A stretch of DNA of 35,649 bases from an uncultured Prochlorococcus sp. (GCA_902565305.1 CACFEJ010000014.1:1-35649); one strand, 5' to 3'; positions 26,292 through 33,864 are shown, counted from the stretch's first letter. Made by a program: numbers and translations. Notes: a model not told the origin generated them from the sequence alone.

Positions 26292-26726
26292 TTGAATCAG
26301 ATATTCCAAAGACTCTCATCAGTATTTTTGTATACTTTGCCATTAAAGGCATCAATACCTTTTGGTTATTTTTTGTTCTATAAATATTCTTTTTTAAAAA
26401 TACTATTATTACTAACTTTTCCGATAGCAATAATTGAAAAATCTTTGCCTTTTGGTAGTTTTTTATTATTTATAATTTTCTTTGCTGGATTAGTAAGAAA
26501 TCCAAATGTTCCCTATTTCGTTAGATATAACGCATGTCAAGCTTTATTAATTGATATTGCTTTAATAATAATTTCATATCTCTTGAGAATATTTCCCATA
26601 GTTGAATTAGGCTCAATAATTTTCATATTTACACTATGTATTTTTATTTATTCGATTTCTAAATGTATTTATGGAGTTGAACCTGAAATTCCCTTAATTA
26701 GTAAATCTGTAAGAATGCAAATTTAA
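26292..26726 (+). CDS. Tic20/Ycf60-like membrane protein
   Basis: A 144-residue inner-membrane protein with four hydrophobic helices. The motif VPYFVRYNACQALLIDIAL near residue 77 is the signature of the Tic20/Ycf60 family, found in cyanobacteria and as a chloroplast import channel component. The cyanobacterial role is not settled. The start is TTG at 26292 (codons read MNQIFQRLS), and no ATG serves better. It converges on the 109-aa exported protein gene with a 27-base gap. Confidence 0.82.
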   Translation: MNQIFQRLSSVFLYTLPLKASIPFGYFLFYKYSFLKILLLLTFPIAIIEKSLPFGSFLLFIIFFAGLVRNPNVPYFVRYNACQALLIDIALIIISYLLRIFPIVELGSIIFIFTLCIFIYSISKCIYGVEPEIPLISKSVRMQI

Positions 26727-26753
26727 AAAGATTTATAGATTTACTGACTTTCT

Positions 26754-27083
26754 TCAGCACTCATTCAGAATAGATTCCCATCTTTGTTGACTTGCCTTTA
26801 TTGCTTGCATTGGTGGATTAGCTCCCTCTATTTCAAAGGCCTTGATTAATGATTTATTAGCCAATAGACCTAATCTTGCTGCCTCTCTTTGCCTAGAGCA
26901 TACTTTTTTTCTTGATCCCTCTTTTAGACTATTTTCGATTTCTTTAAGAATCTGGCTAGCTTCATTCGATTTAGAATAAAAATCATTCATATAAACGTCA
27001 AGTGCCGTATCAGCAAGGATTCTTACTGGAGAGATAATTGTGACTAAGCACACTATAAAACTTGTAAATACAAATATTTTCAT
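26754..27083 (-). CDS. Small exported hypothetical protein
   Basis: A 109-residue protein with an N-terminal signal peptide (IFVFTSFIVCLVTIISPVRI, cleavage likely after the LA at 24-25). The mature part is helical: SNEASQILKEIENSLKEG, CSRQREAARLGLLANKSL and QRWESILNEC. Cys residues in mid-protein and at the very end could form a disulfide in an oxidising compartment. Function is unknown. It is 7 bases downstream of the 194-aa membrane protein gene, so they are likely one operon. Confidence 0.7.
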   Translation of the reverse strand: MKIFVFTSFIVCLVTIISPVRILADTALDVYMNDFYSKSNEASQILKEIENSLKEGSRKKVCSRQREAARLGLLANKSLIKAFEIEGANPPMQAIKASQQRWESILNEC

Positions 27084-27090
27084 GAGAATC

Positions 27091-27675
27091 TTAAGTAAAT
27101 TTTTTGCCCGATCTCTTTAATACTAAATAAAAGGTTAGAACACTAATTGTTCCAGATGGGCCTATTAAAGCATGCCAAAATTGATCACCACTAATTGAGA
27201 GCCTTGTTCCAAAGAAAGTCGTAGAAAAAATACCACATATTGGGTAAAGGATAAAAAGCCAATCTTTAAAAACTCTTTGCCAATTAATAATTAGAAGGAT
27301 ACTTATTATTACTTGAAAAAGGAGAGAAATAGATTTATCAAATAAAAAATATGAGATTATTGAACATAAAGAAATACCAAAATTAGTTTTTTGAATAAAT
27401 TTATTTTTTATAACTGATATCGATAAACATGTTAGACCTAAAGATAGGAAAGAATAAAATAACCAATTAAATAAAGAGGAATGATCTACATAAATCCAAG
27501 ATGTTTGGGTATGATCTATCATTTCAGAAATCGATGCCAATCCTAAAAAAATAAAACCGAAAGGGATAAATTCGTTCTTACGAATGTGTTTGAACTTTTT
27601 GATCGATCTAATTCCTAATAATATTGGGATGATTGCCGCTTGAAAATGGGCTAAAAATAAAATATAAAAAAACAA
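27091..27675 (-). CDS. Polytopic membrane protein, unknown
   Basis: A 194-residue protein with about six or seven hydrophobic helices and short loops. Recognisable pieces are IYVDHSSLFNWLFYSFLSLG and GDQFWHALIGPSGTISVLTF near the C-terminus. His residues in SEMIDHTQ, YVDHSS and FWHALIG could bind a metal or haem, in the manner of haemolysin-III-like or ceramidase-type proteins, but I cannot place it. It is followed by the exported 109-aa gene. Confidence 0.62.
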   Translation of the reverse strand: MFFYILFLAHFQAAIIPILLGIRSIKKFKHIRKNEFIPFGFIFLGLASISEMIDHTQTSWIYVDHSSLFNWLFYSFLSLGLTCLSISVIKNKFIQKTNFGISLCSIISYFLFDKSISLLFQVIISILLIINWQRVFKDWLFILYPICGIFSTTFFGTRLSISGDQFWHALIGPSGTISVLTFYLVLKRSGKKFT

Positions 27676-27734
27676 AATAAATTCCTAAACTCAATTCATC
27701 TAAAATTAAAATATAAAAAAAAATCAGTTTCCGG

Positions 27735-27935
27735 TTATCTTAGTAGAGATAGATACCATTGCCCGATTACTATGATCAATATTGTAAGGACAAAGGGGAA
27801 AGCAGGATATCTTGTCTGAAAATTAGCTGGTGGCCAAGGAGACCAAGATATTAATCTTCCTTGAGGTTCATTTGAAATAATTTTTCTTTTCGAATTTTTA
27901 GATATTAAATTATCTGCGGCGAATCCTTTACTCAT
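27735..27935 (-). CDS. Small single-helix membrane protein, 66 aa
   Basis: A 66-residue protein. The first 45 residues are polar and include a Pro/Trp-rich stretch, SWSPWPPANFQTRYPAFPF. A single hydrophobic helix (VLTILIIVIGQWYLSLL) ends the protein. This resembles the small membrane subunits of thylakoid complexes, but it matches none that I know. It lies between the 194-aa membrane gene and tRNA-Ser on the same strand. Confidence 0.6.
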   Translation of the reverse strand: MSKGFAADNLISKNSKRKIISNEPQGRLISWSPWPPANFQTRYPAFPFVLTILIIVIGQWYLSLLR

Positions 27936-28043
27936 TGTCCAAATAAACCTTATCCTAACAAAGACGAACCAAAAGGGTGTTTACATTATTCGGTAACTGA
28001 GGGGAACTCTAAGGAATTAATCTAAATTCAAAGAACATAAAAT

Positions 28044-28060
28044 AACTCCTAAAAGGAGTT
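28044..28060 (-). terminator. Hairpin terminator after tRNA-Ser
   Basis: AACTCCT and AGGAGTT form a perfect 7-bp stem around a 3-base loop. Read on the minus strand it lies 28 bases beyond the tRNA-Ser 3' end and is followed by ATTTTAT, so it probably ends the tRNA transcript. Confidence 0.65.
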
Positions 28061-28087
28061 GTACCTTGAAAAATTAGTTATGGAGTA

Positions 28088-28174
28088 CGGAGGGGGTGGG
28101 ATTCGAACCCACGGTGCCCTTGCAGACACGCTAGTTTTCAAGACTAGAGCCTTAAACCACTCGACCACCCCTCC
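28088..28174 (-). tRNA. trnS-UGA: tRNA-Ser (anticodon UGA)
   Basis: An 87-base class II tRNA on the minus strand. The acceptor stem GGAGGGG pairs with CCCCTCC, followed by G as discriminator, as serine tRNAs require. The anticodon arm CTAGT-CTTGAAA-ACTAG gives anticodon TGA. A long variable arm of about 15 bases (GTGTCTGCAAGGGCACC) and the T arm GTGGG-TTCGAAT-CCCAC are intact. The CCA end is not encoded. A decayed copy of its 5' half lies about 1 kb away at 29185-29227. Confidence 0.96.
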
Positions 28175-28311
28175 AGGGTTAAATATTTAGAATTAACTTT
28201 TGAATTATAGCAGTATTTAGTAGCATTAATTTTCCCTAGTTGACGAGCTATAAAAATATACATTCTGTTTCTTGAAAATCAGGTTTGAGGAGCATTTTTA
28301 ATAAAATAAAG

Positions 28312-29001
28312 TTATATTCTTTTTCTGATACCCACTGTGTACCATTGATGACCAAACCTTTTCCCATCTTCATTTTCTAATATTCCTAAGAACGTGCAGA
28401 CATGACTTAAGCCTAGAACAATAGATGTGTCAGATTCTTTTGATATGGGGATATTAACTTCTGCATTTATTTGTGATAGTAATTTTGAAAAATCATATGG
28501 TTTCTCAACAACTCTTGAACCTAATGAGTAAGAGGGTCCTATGCCTAAACCAAGTCCAATTGGTATTTTATTCCCTAATTTGCTTATCCTTAAGGTTGGG
28601 ATTAATCCAATAACGGCAAAAGTGCCAGTGCTATATTCTATTTCTTCATATAAATAATTTTGGTTTGTAGATTGGCTTCCAACCATTCCAGTAATGTCAT
28701 AATCAAAACTCCAAACTCCCTTTCTTAAGATTTCTTTTGTGTAAGTACCAAAAATATTTACTCCTTCTAATCTTTTAAAACATCCTCTCCAAGCGTTGCA
28801 ATCTCCTAATGGTTTAGGATTCCATCTTCCTCTAATAAAAGTTCCTGCTCCAAATGTTGCATAACTTTTTCTATTACCTGAAACGTCCTCATTAATAATA
28901 TTTTTTGGATTACTACTAATTATTTTATGATCTTTGAAAAGTACATCCTCACTATGATTTTCATATGATTCTATAACTTCGGGAGGAACTTGATATTCCA
29001 T
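28312..29001 (-). CDS. Beta-barrel-like protein, possibly PagL-related
   Basis: A 229-residue protein. After residue 45 it becomes a series of short alternating hydrophobic strands: YATFGAGTFIRGRWNP, GVWSFDYDITGMVGSQ, IGLGLGIGPSYSLG and a final HQWYTVGIRKRI with a terminal aromatic/basic end, as in outer-membrane barrels. LGLSHVCTFLGI followed by an acidic loop faintly recalls lipid A 3-O-deacylase (PagL). No signal peptide is visible. A stop codon lies one codon before the ATG's near-upstream region, so no longer start exists. It is the only gene between tRNA-Ser and its partial copy. Function is uncertain. Confidence 0.5.
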   Translation of the reverse strand: MEYQVPPEVIESYENHSEDVLFKDHKIISSNPKNIINEDVSGNRKSYATFGAGTFIRGRWNPKPLGDCNAWRGCFKRLEGVNIFGTYTKEILRKGVWSFDYDITGMVGSQSTNQNYLYEEIEYSTGTFAVIGLIPTLRISKLGNKIPIGLGLGIGPSYSLGSRVVEKPYDFSKLLSQINAEVNIPISKESDTSIVLGLSHVCTFLGILENEDGKRFGHQWYTVGIRKRI

Positions 29002-29064
29002 ACTTCAATAAATAATTAGATCATAATAGTAGGCTAGTTTTTTTTCATAAATGTTTTAATTTAA

Positions 29065-29094
29065 AGAAAAAGACGTGCTCACAATGTGGGCACG
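29065..29094 (-). terminator. Strong hairpin terminator downstream of the tRNA fragment
   Basis: Read on the minus strand, CGTGCCCACATTGTGAGCACG folds as a 9-bp stem (one G-U pair) with a 3-base loop at 29074-29094, followed directly by TCTTTTTCTTT. It would end a transcript coming from 29.1-29.3 kb. No coding gene on that strand lies immediately before it, so the transcript may be the tRNA-derived RNA or a read-through from the 49-aa gene. Confidence 0.65.
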
Positions 29095-29184
29095 CTGTCT
29101 CGATAGGGGTATTTGGTTATCAATATTTTCTTACTTAGATCTGCTTTATTTAAACACTTTAAAAATTCTTTTTGTCGAGACTTT

Positions 29185-29227
29185 CTAGTTTTCAAGACTA
29201 GAGCCTTAAATCACTTGACCACCCTCC
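29185..29227 (-). pseudogene. Partial tRNA-Ser copy (5' half only)
   Basis: Forty-three bases match the 5' half of tRNA-Ser(UGA) at 28131-28174: 26 consecutive identical bases covering the anticodon arm, then the D arm and acceptor with two substitutions and one missing base in the acceptor strand. Homology stops exactly at the end of the anticodon stem, before the variable arm. Such a fragment cannot make a tRNA. It fits the remnant of an integration event at the tRNA gene, or a duplication followed by decay. Seven-base complementary segments (TCGAGAC at 29175-29181 and GTCTCGA at 29097-29103) lie after it on the way to the terminator. Confidence 0.85.
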
Positions 29228-29431
29228 AACGGGTTTTTCAGTTTTATTGAACTGAAATTAATATAAAAAATTAGTCAAAGTATATATTTTAAGATTTAAA
29301 AATTTCAATAAATTAGTTTGAGGTAGAAATTTTTTTTAATAGTGATGAGTTAAAGCTTTATATCAGTCTATTATTAGTCAATTTTAGGCCATAAAATCAG
29401 CCACAAAAAATCTAGTCTTCTTCCAAAAAAA

Positions 29432-29581
29432 TCACCCAAAGTTGACATTTTGTTGAAATAAACCAAATAAGTTATTACCAACGATGGCAGCGATTATTAA
29501 AACAAAGGCAACTATGGCGAAAAGAGCACTGACATCTTTTATATCATAAGGTGTTTTAAATAAAGGTTTCTGGTCTGCCAT
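29432..29581 (-). CDS. 49-aa single-helix membrane protein
   Basis: A short gene from ATG at 29581 to TGA at 29432. The 49-residue product begins MADQKPLFKTPYDIKDV and continues with one hydrophobic helix (SALFAIVAFVLIIAAIVG), then NNLFGLFQQNVNFG. This layout of a polar start, one helix and a short tail resembles small thylakoid-complex subunits, but I cannot assign it to a known Psb, Psa, Pet or Ndh subunit. Codon use and the clean open frame support a real gene. Confidence 0.65.
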   Translation of the reverse strand: MADQKPLFKTPYDIKDVSALFAIVAFVLIIAAIVGNNLFGLFQQNVNFG

Positions 29582-29670
29582 GGTTATTAAATATATAAAA
29601 GAAATTGAATCATATTATTTTCATGCGTGTAAGAAATATTAAGTTTTTTTAGTCTAAAATTGGATAATAA

Positions 29671-29695
29671 AAAAGCCACTTTTAGTGGCTTTTTC
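29671..29695. terminator. Terminator after the DUF4278 gene
   Basis: AAAAGCCACT and AGTGGCTTTT pair around a 3-4 base loop, with A and T runs at both ends, so it can work in both directions. On the minus strand it follows the stop codon of the DUF4278 gene by about 20 bases and ends in TTTTTT. This closes a compact riboswitch-like leader, small gene and terminator unit. Confidence 0.88.
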
Positions 29696-29714
29696 TATTT
29701 TTTGGTTAAACAAA

Positions 29715-29816
29715 CTAGCTTGTATAAGCTTTACCTCTATAAGTTAGTTGATTATGCTGCTTCTTAGCTGCTTCCTTATTCTGGACATACTTTTGCCCTC
29801 TGTAAATTAGAGTCAT
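29715..29816 (-). CDS. DUF4278 small protein, 33 aa
   Basis: A very short gene, ATG at 29816 to TAG at 29715. The product starts MTLIYRGQKYVQNKEAAKKQ and ends QLTYRGKAYTS, so the YRG strand occurs twice, as is typical of cyanobacterial DUF4278 proteins (LxYRG...YRGxxY). From memory, small DUF4278 proteins such as PirA of Synechocystis are tied to nitrogen control and in marine strains follow glutamine-type riboswitches. I do not claim orthology. A good ribosome site, CCGGAG, lies 8 bases before the start. It has its own promoter-like elements, structured leader and terminator. Confidence 0.78.
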   Translation of the reverse strand: MTLIYRGQKYVQNKEAAKKQHNQLTYRGKAYTS

Positions 29817-29823
29817 TTTTAAA

Positions 29824-29914
29824 TCTCCGGTTTCGCTTAAGTCCCCGTTCCATGGCTTAAGTCGATTTGCGGCTTGCTAAACACAAGTTGAACGTTTTGG
29901 TAGCGGTTGCTACA
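29824..29914 (-). promoter_or_regulatory. Pseudoknot-capable leader, candidate glutamine-II (downstream-peptide) riboswitch
   Basis: On the minus strand the leader has CGTTC (29894-29890) complementary to GAACG (29850-29846). GAACG lies in the loop between two copies of GACTTAAGC (29863-29855 and 29843-29835), whose CTTAAG cores are self-complementary and can pair with each other. This gives an H-type pseudoknot whose last stem stands just before the CCGGAG ribosome site. CTTG/CAAG forms a further small stem (29887-29873). A short leader of this kind before a small DUF4278 peptide matches the described downstream-peptide (glutamine-II) motif, which acts on translation. I have not aligned it to the consensus. 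Confidence 0.55.
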
Positions 29915-29919
29915 GTTTT

Positions 29920-29949
29920 ATAGTAACATTCAGGAAAATAATTTGTCTA
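29920..29949 (-). promoter_or_regulatory. Promoter elements for the DUF4278 transcript
   Basis: On the minus strand TAGACA (29949-29944, one base from TTGACA) and TACTAT (29925-29920) are separated by 18 bases. This would start RNA at about 29913, exactly at GTAGC-AACC-GCTAC (29913-29900). That sequence is a 5-bp hairpin in RNA and, as DNA, also fits the NtcA pattern GTAN8TAC. Which reading applies is undecided. Confidence 0.4.
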
Positions 29950-30122
29950 GGTCTTTAATAAAAAAACTTAATATATTAATGATAGATTAGGTTTCTGCTA
30001 AAAATATTTATACATTATCCCTGTGTAATTGCTTACAGGTTACATTTTGTTCGTTTTTGAGAAGTATTTTTTATTTAATGAACTTTTAAATGTAAAATTC
30101 TTAAGATTATAAAATTTGTTTT

Positions 30123-30317
30123 ATGTTTTCTAGAAGCAAAAAACCTACAGTAAAAAAAACCGCAATAGTTGAAGAGACTCCATTATTTGCTCAATTATTA
30201 CCATTCGCAAATAGAATGAATGACAAGGTTCAATTGGTAAATGCTCTAGCGTTTACTTTTATAATGGGATTCTCAATTTTTGGAATTGCTTTATGGAAAT
30301 TATCAGGCCTGACCTAA
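30123..30317 (+). CDS. Small single-helix membrane protein, 64 aa
   Basis: A 64-residue protein: a basic start (FSRSKKPTVKKT), then TPLFAQLLPFANRMNDKVQL and one hydrophobic helix (ALAFTFIMGFSIFGIALWKL). FANRMNDKVQL sits where high-light-inducible (Hli) proteins have ExxNGRxAM, but the Gly-Arg-Ala-Met core is missing, so it is at best a distant or degenerate relative. A thylakoid location is likely. It overlaps the convergent 88-aa gene by 4 bases. Confidence 0.62.
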   Translation: MFSRSKKPTVKKTAIVEETPLFAQLLPFANRMNDKVQLVNALAFTFIMGFSIFGIALWKLSGLT

Positions 30318-30580
30318 TTATTTAATTTTTGAAAAGCATCAATTTTTGATTCTTTGCTTTCAATTATGGTTACTAACCATCTAGAGGCTAGTCCTCGGGA
30401 TATAGATCTATTTTTTAGAAATCTACATATATAAACATGTAGATTTTTTTCGTTTTTGGAGTTAAATTTTTCTTCGAAATCTAAGATATCCTCTTCTGAT
30501 GTTCTTTTTCTTAGCTCATCCACTAATGCATGACTAGAGGAATCGTTAAATAAGTTCCCAATATTTAAGCTTAATGCCAT
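30314..30580 (-). CDS. Hypothetical protein, 88 aa
   Basis: An 88-residue soluble protein with two predicted helices: ALVDELRKRTSEEDILDFEE, then VYICRFLKNRSISRGLASRW with LVTIIES. A basic segment in the second helix could bind nucleic acid, but I recognise no family. It lies 88 bases downstream of nrdJ on the same strand, so it might be co-transcribed with it. Confidence 0.6.
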   Translation of the reverse strand: MALSLNIGNLFNDSSSHALVDELRKRTSEEDILDFEEKFNSKNEKNLHVYICRFLKNRSISRGLASRWLVTIIESKESKIDAFQKLNN

Positions 30581-30668
30581 AAATAATTTATTTCCCTATT
30601 TAAGATGTAGCTATAAATTAAATTTTTAAAAACTAATTTATATTTTTTATTAACAAATAATTCAAAAT

Positions 30669-33002
30669 TTAATCTTTTGGTTTAGCCAGAGGAAGTAGAC
30701 ACTTATCTGAATCACAACCTGCTGGTCCTGCTTCAGATAGTTCTCCAACATCATATTTATTAAGAGCATCAAAGAAATCGTTATTAACTTTCCTTTCTAT
30801 CACTTTATTTTGCAATGATATATATTCCTCTTTACTTATTGGTTCAAAGGGTAATCTAGGGAAAGTAGCGTTAGCACTAAATCTAGCTAGCAATGCAGCT
30901 GAAATATATCCCTCATTATTTTCTATTGCATTATGAATAGCCTTAGCTAAATCCTCAATTTCATTTTCTCTAAATTCTACGGTTGCAGAGGTATTATGCT
31001 CTGTGTAAAATTTCTGCACTTGCATGTAAAAATCAAATTGAGCTAGTGCTGAGAAATTATTGATATCTATTTGGTCTGCGCCTTCTATATTTGCCCAACT
31101 AACTTCTGTTGGGATTTCAACTAGCCATTCTGTACATCTCGGATCAAATGGATTATCGAGCAAACAACCATTTTCATCTTTATCAGATTGAGATGGAACA
31201 ACTGAGTAACCATAATCCATGCAAGCTAAAGCGATTGGATCATTTTTTCTGAAAGTTATTCTTCTAATGAATCTTTGAGCTTTTGGAGGATGCCATCCTG
31301 GAGCAGCTCCTGTTAAAAGACTTTTAGTCCCAGCTGGCTGAACAGTTGTACATCGATTTGGCCTTCTTAGATTATGTTTATCACAATATTCCCAGACAGT
31401 TTCTCTTACTATTTTTCTCCAGGAATCTAGGAATTTAGCTTCCTTTTCCTTGAAAGCCTTTCCTTCTTCGCTATTTGGTCTTCCTGCTTCCCACCACTTC
31501 AACCATGGCGTCCCAAAAGCATGAACACAAAAATCAAATAATCCGGTGAAACTTACACCGACAATAGGGTCATATTCTCTACTTTTTCTGTAACGCTCAA
31601 CTTCAAATTCATGATTAAGTAAGCATGCTACAGAAAGAGCTGCTGCTTTAAAAGCTTTTTTTTGCTCTTCAAAATCCTCTGGATCAATCTGATTTAAATG
31701 AACTTCAGCTAAATTGCAGTGAAAATCATTGCCCAAGATCTCTCCACAGGGGTTAAGCCCATATCTGCTCATCCTGTGATCAAGCTCTTCTTTAGAAAAT
31801 GGGCCATAACTACTATCTATCCAATTTTTCGCTTCATCCTTTCCTTGTTCTGAGTAGATTTCAATAAATTCCTTTTTCAATTCATCATTTTTGAGAATAT
31901 CTGCATTTGACCTTGCGATTGCTTCTGGAGCAAATTGAATAGCTCCCTCACCTGAATGGAATTGTTTTGTTACGGCATCCAAAACAGTTTGGTATGTGGG
32001 TTTTGTATGGTAAACCCTGGTATGATTAGCCATCCTGAGGGCATCTTTTTCAGGATCTATTCTCCAATTACCATTTGCATCTTGACTCCAAAGATTTTCT
32101 TTTGCAGATGCCGCCTCCTTATCATCTGAAGAAAATTGTCTCATTCCAGCACTTCTTCTTATATTCCCAGCAACTATAGTTACTGCAGCTTCATCAATTA
32201 ATAAACAACATTCTACTGTACTTAATTTCCTGCCTATTGCCTTTCCAAGAAGCGATGCGACTCTAGAGTAGAGATCTTTCAATTTAATAGGATTTGCCAT
32301 CCCACCAAAACCTTTTAATGATTCTCCAGCAGGTCTAATATCTTCCAAATTTATATAAACATCAATTTCTTTCTCAAGATTTTCATTACTTGATGCCTCA
32401 AGAAGATATTTATAGCTATCTACCCAGCCTCTTCTGCTATCTCCAACTTTGATGTGAAGATCTTTTCCTTTGATTTCTAATGATGACTTTTCTTCTCTTT
32501 GATCTTTAGGAGTTATTCCAACTTCACTGACTGATTTAATATTTATTTTGTTAATTACCGTAGGTAGATTATTTATAAAATGAGGCTCGATTATTGCACC
32601 TGTTCCACATCCCATCATTGCTAAGTCCATCATTAATGCGAAGGCTTCCCAATCAATTAAGTTTGTTGAGGTACAGTTGTATGCCCCTGAGAAATTTTGG
32701 CTCTTATTAATCCAAGGGGTTCCGCCTATCCATAACCATCTTCCTGAAGGTTGGGCTTTTTGGTTACTTTGCATCTCTCTCATTAGGATCAATTCTTCAT
32801 CAGAAAGTTTTCCTAATTCTTTTAATCCCGATAAATTCCTTTGGCCAACTTCGCTCCAATTCTCCCTTTTGCCAGATGAAGTTTTTCTACTGTAAGATCT
32901 GAAAAAAACTGGATAAGCAGCTGGCGCAGTCTTTGGAAAATCATCTTTTTTAAGATTATTGGAATTGCTCTCTGAAGAAGCTTTATTTGGTGCAACAGTC
33001 AC
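30669..33002 (-). CDS. nrdJ: Class II (adenosylcobalamin-dependent) ribonucleotide reductase
   Basis: A 777-residue enzyme that makes deoxynucleotides from ribonucleotides using B12. Conserved residues are Cys110 (GAYNCTSTNL), Cys419 and Glu421 in NPCGE, which carry the thiyl radical and general base, and Cys429 (HCNLAEV), the partner of Cys110. The C-terminal CDSDKC pair (763 and 768) re-reduces the active site. Length and motifs suit the monomeric NrdJ type of marine cyanobacteria and their phages. PAGTKSLLTGAAPGWHPP is the substrate-phosphate region. No cobalamin riboswitch is evident in the 135-base space upstream. Together with CbiX it shows the cell's need for corrinoid. Confidence 0.95.
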   Translation of the reverse strand: MTVAPNKASSESNSNNLKKDDFPKTAPAAYPVFFRSYSRKTSSGKRENWSEVGQRNLSGLKELGKLSDEELILMREMQSNQKAQPSGRWLWIGGTPWINKSQNFSGAYNCTSTNLIDWEAFALMMDLAMMGCGTGAIIEPHFINNLPTVINKINIKSVSEVGITPKDQREEKSSLEIKGKDLHIKVGDSRRGWVDSYKYLLEASSNENLEKEIDVYINLEDIRPAGESLKGFGGMANPIKLKDLYSRVASLLGKAIGRKLSTVECCLLIDEAAVTIVAGNIRRSAGMRQFSSDDKEAASAKENLWSQDANGNWRIDPEKDALRMANHTRVYHTKPTYQTVLDAVTKQFHSGEGAIQFAPEAIARSNADILKNDELKKEFIEIYSEQGKDEAKNWIDSSYGPFSKEELDHRMSRYGLNPCGEILGNDFHCNLAEVHLNQIDPEDFEEQKKAFKAAALSVACLLNHEFEVERYRKSREYDPIVGVSFTGLFDFCVHAFGTPWLKWWEAGRPNSEEGKAFKEKEAKFLDSWRKIVRETVWEYCDKHNLRRPNRCTTVQPAGTKSLLTGAAPGWHPPKAQRFIRRITFRKNDPIALACMDYGYSVVPSQSDKDENGCLLDNPFDPRCTEWLVEIPTEVSWANIEGADQIDINNFSALAQFDFYMQVQKFYTEHNTSATVEFRENEIEDLAKAIHNAIENNEGYISAALLARFSANATFPRLPFEPISKEEYISLQNKVIERKVNNDFFDALNKYDVGELSEAGPAGCDSDKCLLPLAKPKD

Positions 33003-33137
33003 GATAAAAAAAAACGTATGTAAATAACCCGTACTGGAAGAATAACTCTACCTGTGGCGTCTGCAACCATTCTTACCACTATTTAACGGTTTGTGTAGAA
33101 TTATGTTTAATATGAAATCTTTGTTTCAAGAAAGGAT

Positions 33138-33833
33138 ATGGAAAGAGTCCCCGAACCTGAATTAATGGAAGAAAAAGAGCAGGTCATTTCTTATGACGAA
33201 GCTGATTTTTCAGAAGGGGAAGTTAATCTAATTAATCAAATAAATCAATATCTTTTGAAAAAAAATATTTCTTTAGGTGAAAAAGATTTAATAGTTGATT
33301 TAGGATGTGGCCCAGGAAATATTTCTGAGAAGTTAGCAATAAAATGGCCTAATACTGCAGTCGTAGGAATCGATGGTTCTAAAGAGATGATTTTGAGAGC
33401 AGAATATAATAAGAGTATTTCTAATAATCAAAAAAAATTAAAAAATTTACGCTACATTTGTTCTGATATCAAAGACATTAAATCAAATAATTTTTTATTT
33501 AAAAAAAGAATTAGCTTACTTGTAAGCAACAGTTTGATTCATCACATTACCAATCTTGAAGATTTCTTCAACACCATAAGAATTTTATCTAGTAATATTA
33601 CTGTAAATTTTCACAAGGACTTAAAAAGGCCATTAGATGAAAAGTCTGCTTTAGAACTCAAAGCACAATGTTCAACTAAATATAATGAGATTTTAACTAA
33701 TGATTATTATGCCTCTTTAAGAGCTTCTTATACTTTTAAAGAGTTAAAAAATTTCATCTTAGAGAATGATCTATCCTCTTTAGATGTGTTTGAGGAAGGT
33801 GAAAATTATTTAATAGTCTATGGTAATGTTTAA
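33138..33833 (+). CDS. SAM-dependent methyltransferase (class I)
   Basis: A 231-residue enzyme. Motif I is LIVDLGCGPGNISEKLA near residue 53, followed by VVGIDGSKEMILRAEY (acidic residue binding the ribose of SAM) and ISLLVSNSLIHHI near residue 123, the post-II segment of small-molecule methyltransferases. The N-terminus is acidic. The substrate is unknown. It is divergent from nrdJ and followed by prfC after 31 bases on the same strand. Confidence 0.85.
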   Translation: MERVPEPELMEEKEQVISYDEADFSEGEVNLINQINQYLLKKNISLGEKDLIVDLGCGPGNISEKLAIKWPNTAVVGIDGSKEMILRAEYNKSISNNQKKLKNLRYICSDIKDIKSNNFLFKKRISLLVSNSLIHHITNLEDFFNTIRILSSNITVNFHKDLKRPLDEKSALELKAQCSTKYNEILTNDYYASLRASYTFKELKNFILENDLSSLDVFEEGENYLIVYGNV

Positions 33834-33864
33834 GAACTAAGTGGAAGGCCCTTATATTATATAA

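Noticed and set aside
29776-29853. 25-codon minus-strand frame (MERGLKRNRRF...) starting in the DUF4278 leader
   Set aside because: Its ATG lies inside the predicted pseudoknot and lacks a ribosome site. The overlap with the DUF4278 gene in another frame favours coincidence.
30123-30317. High-light-inducible (Hli) protein
   Set aside because: The chlorophyll-binding ExxNGRxAM motif is absent. Only the size and single helix agree.
33003-33137. Cobalamin riboswitch before nrdJ
   Set aside because: The space is only 135 bases, and I find neither a convincing B12-box nor the expected arrangement of stems.
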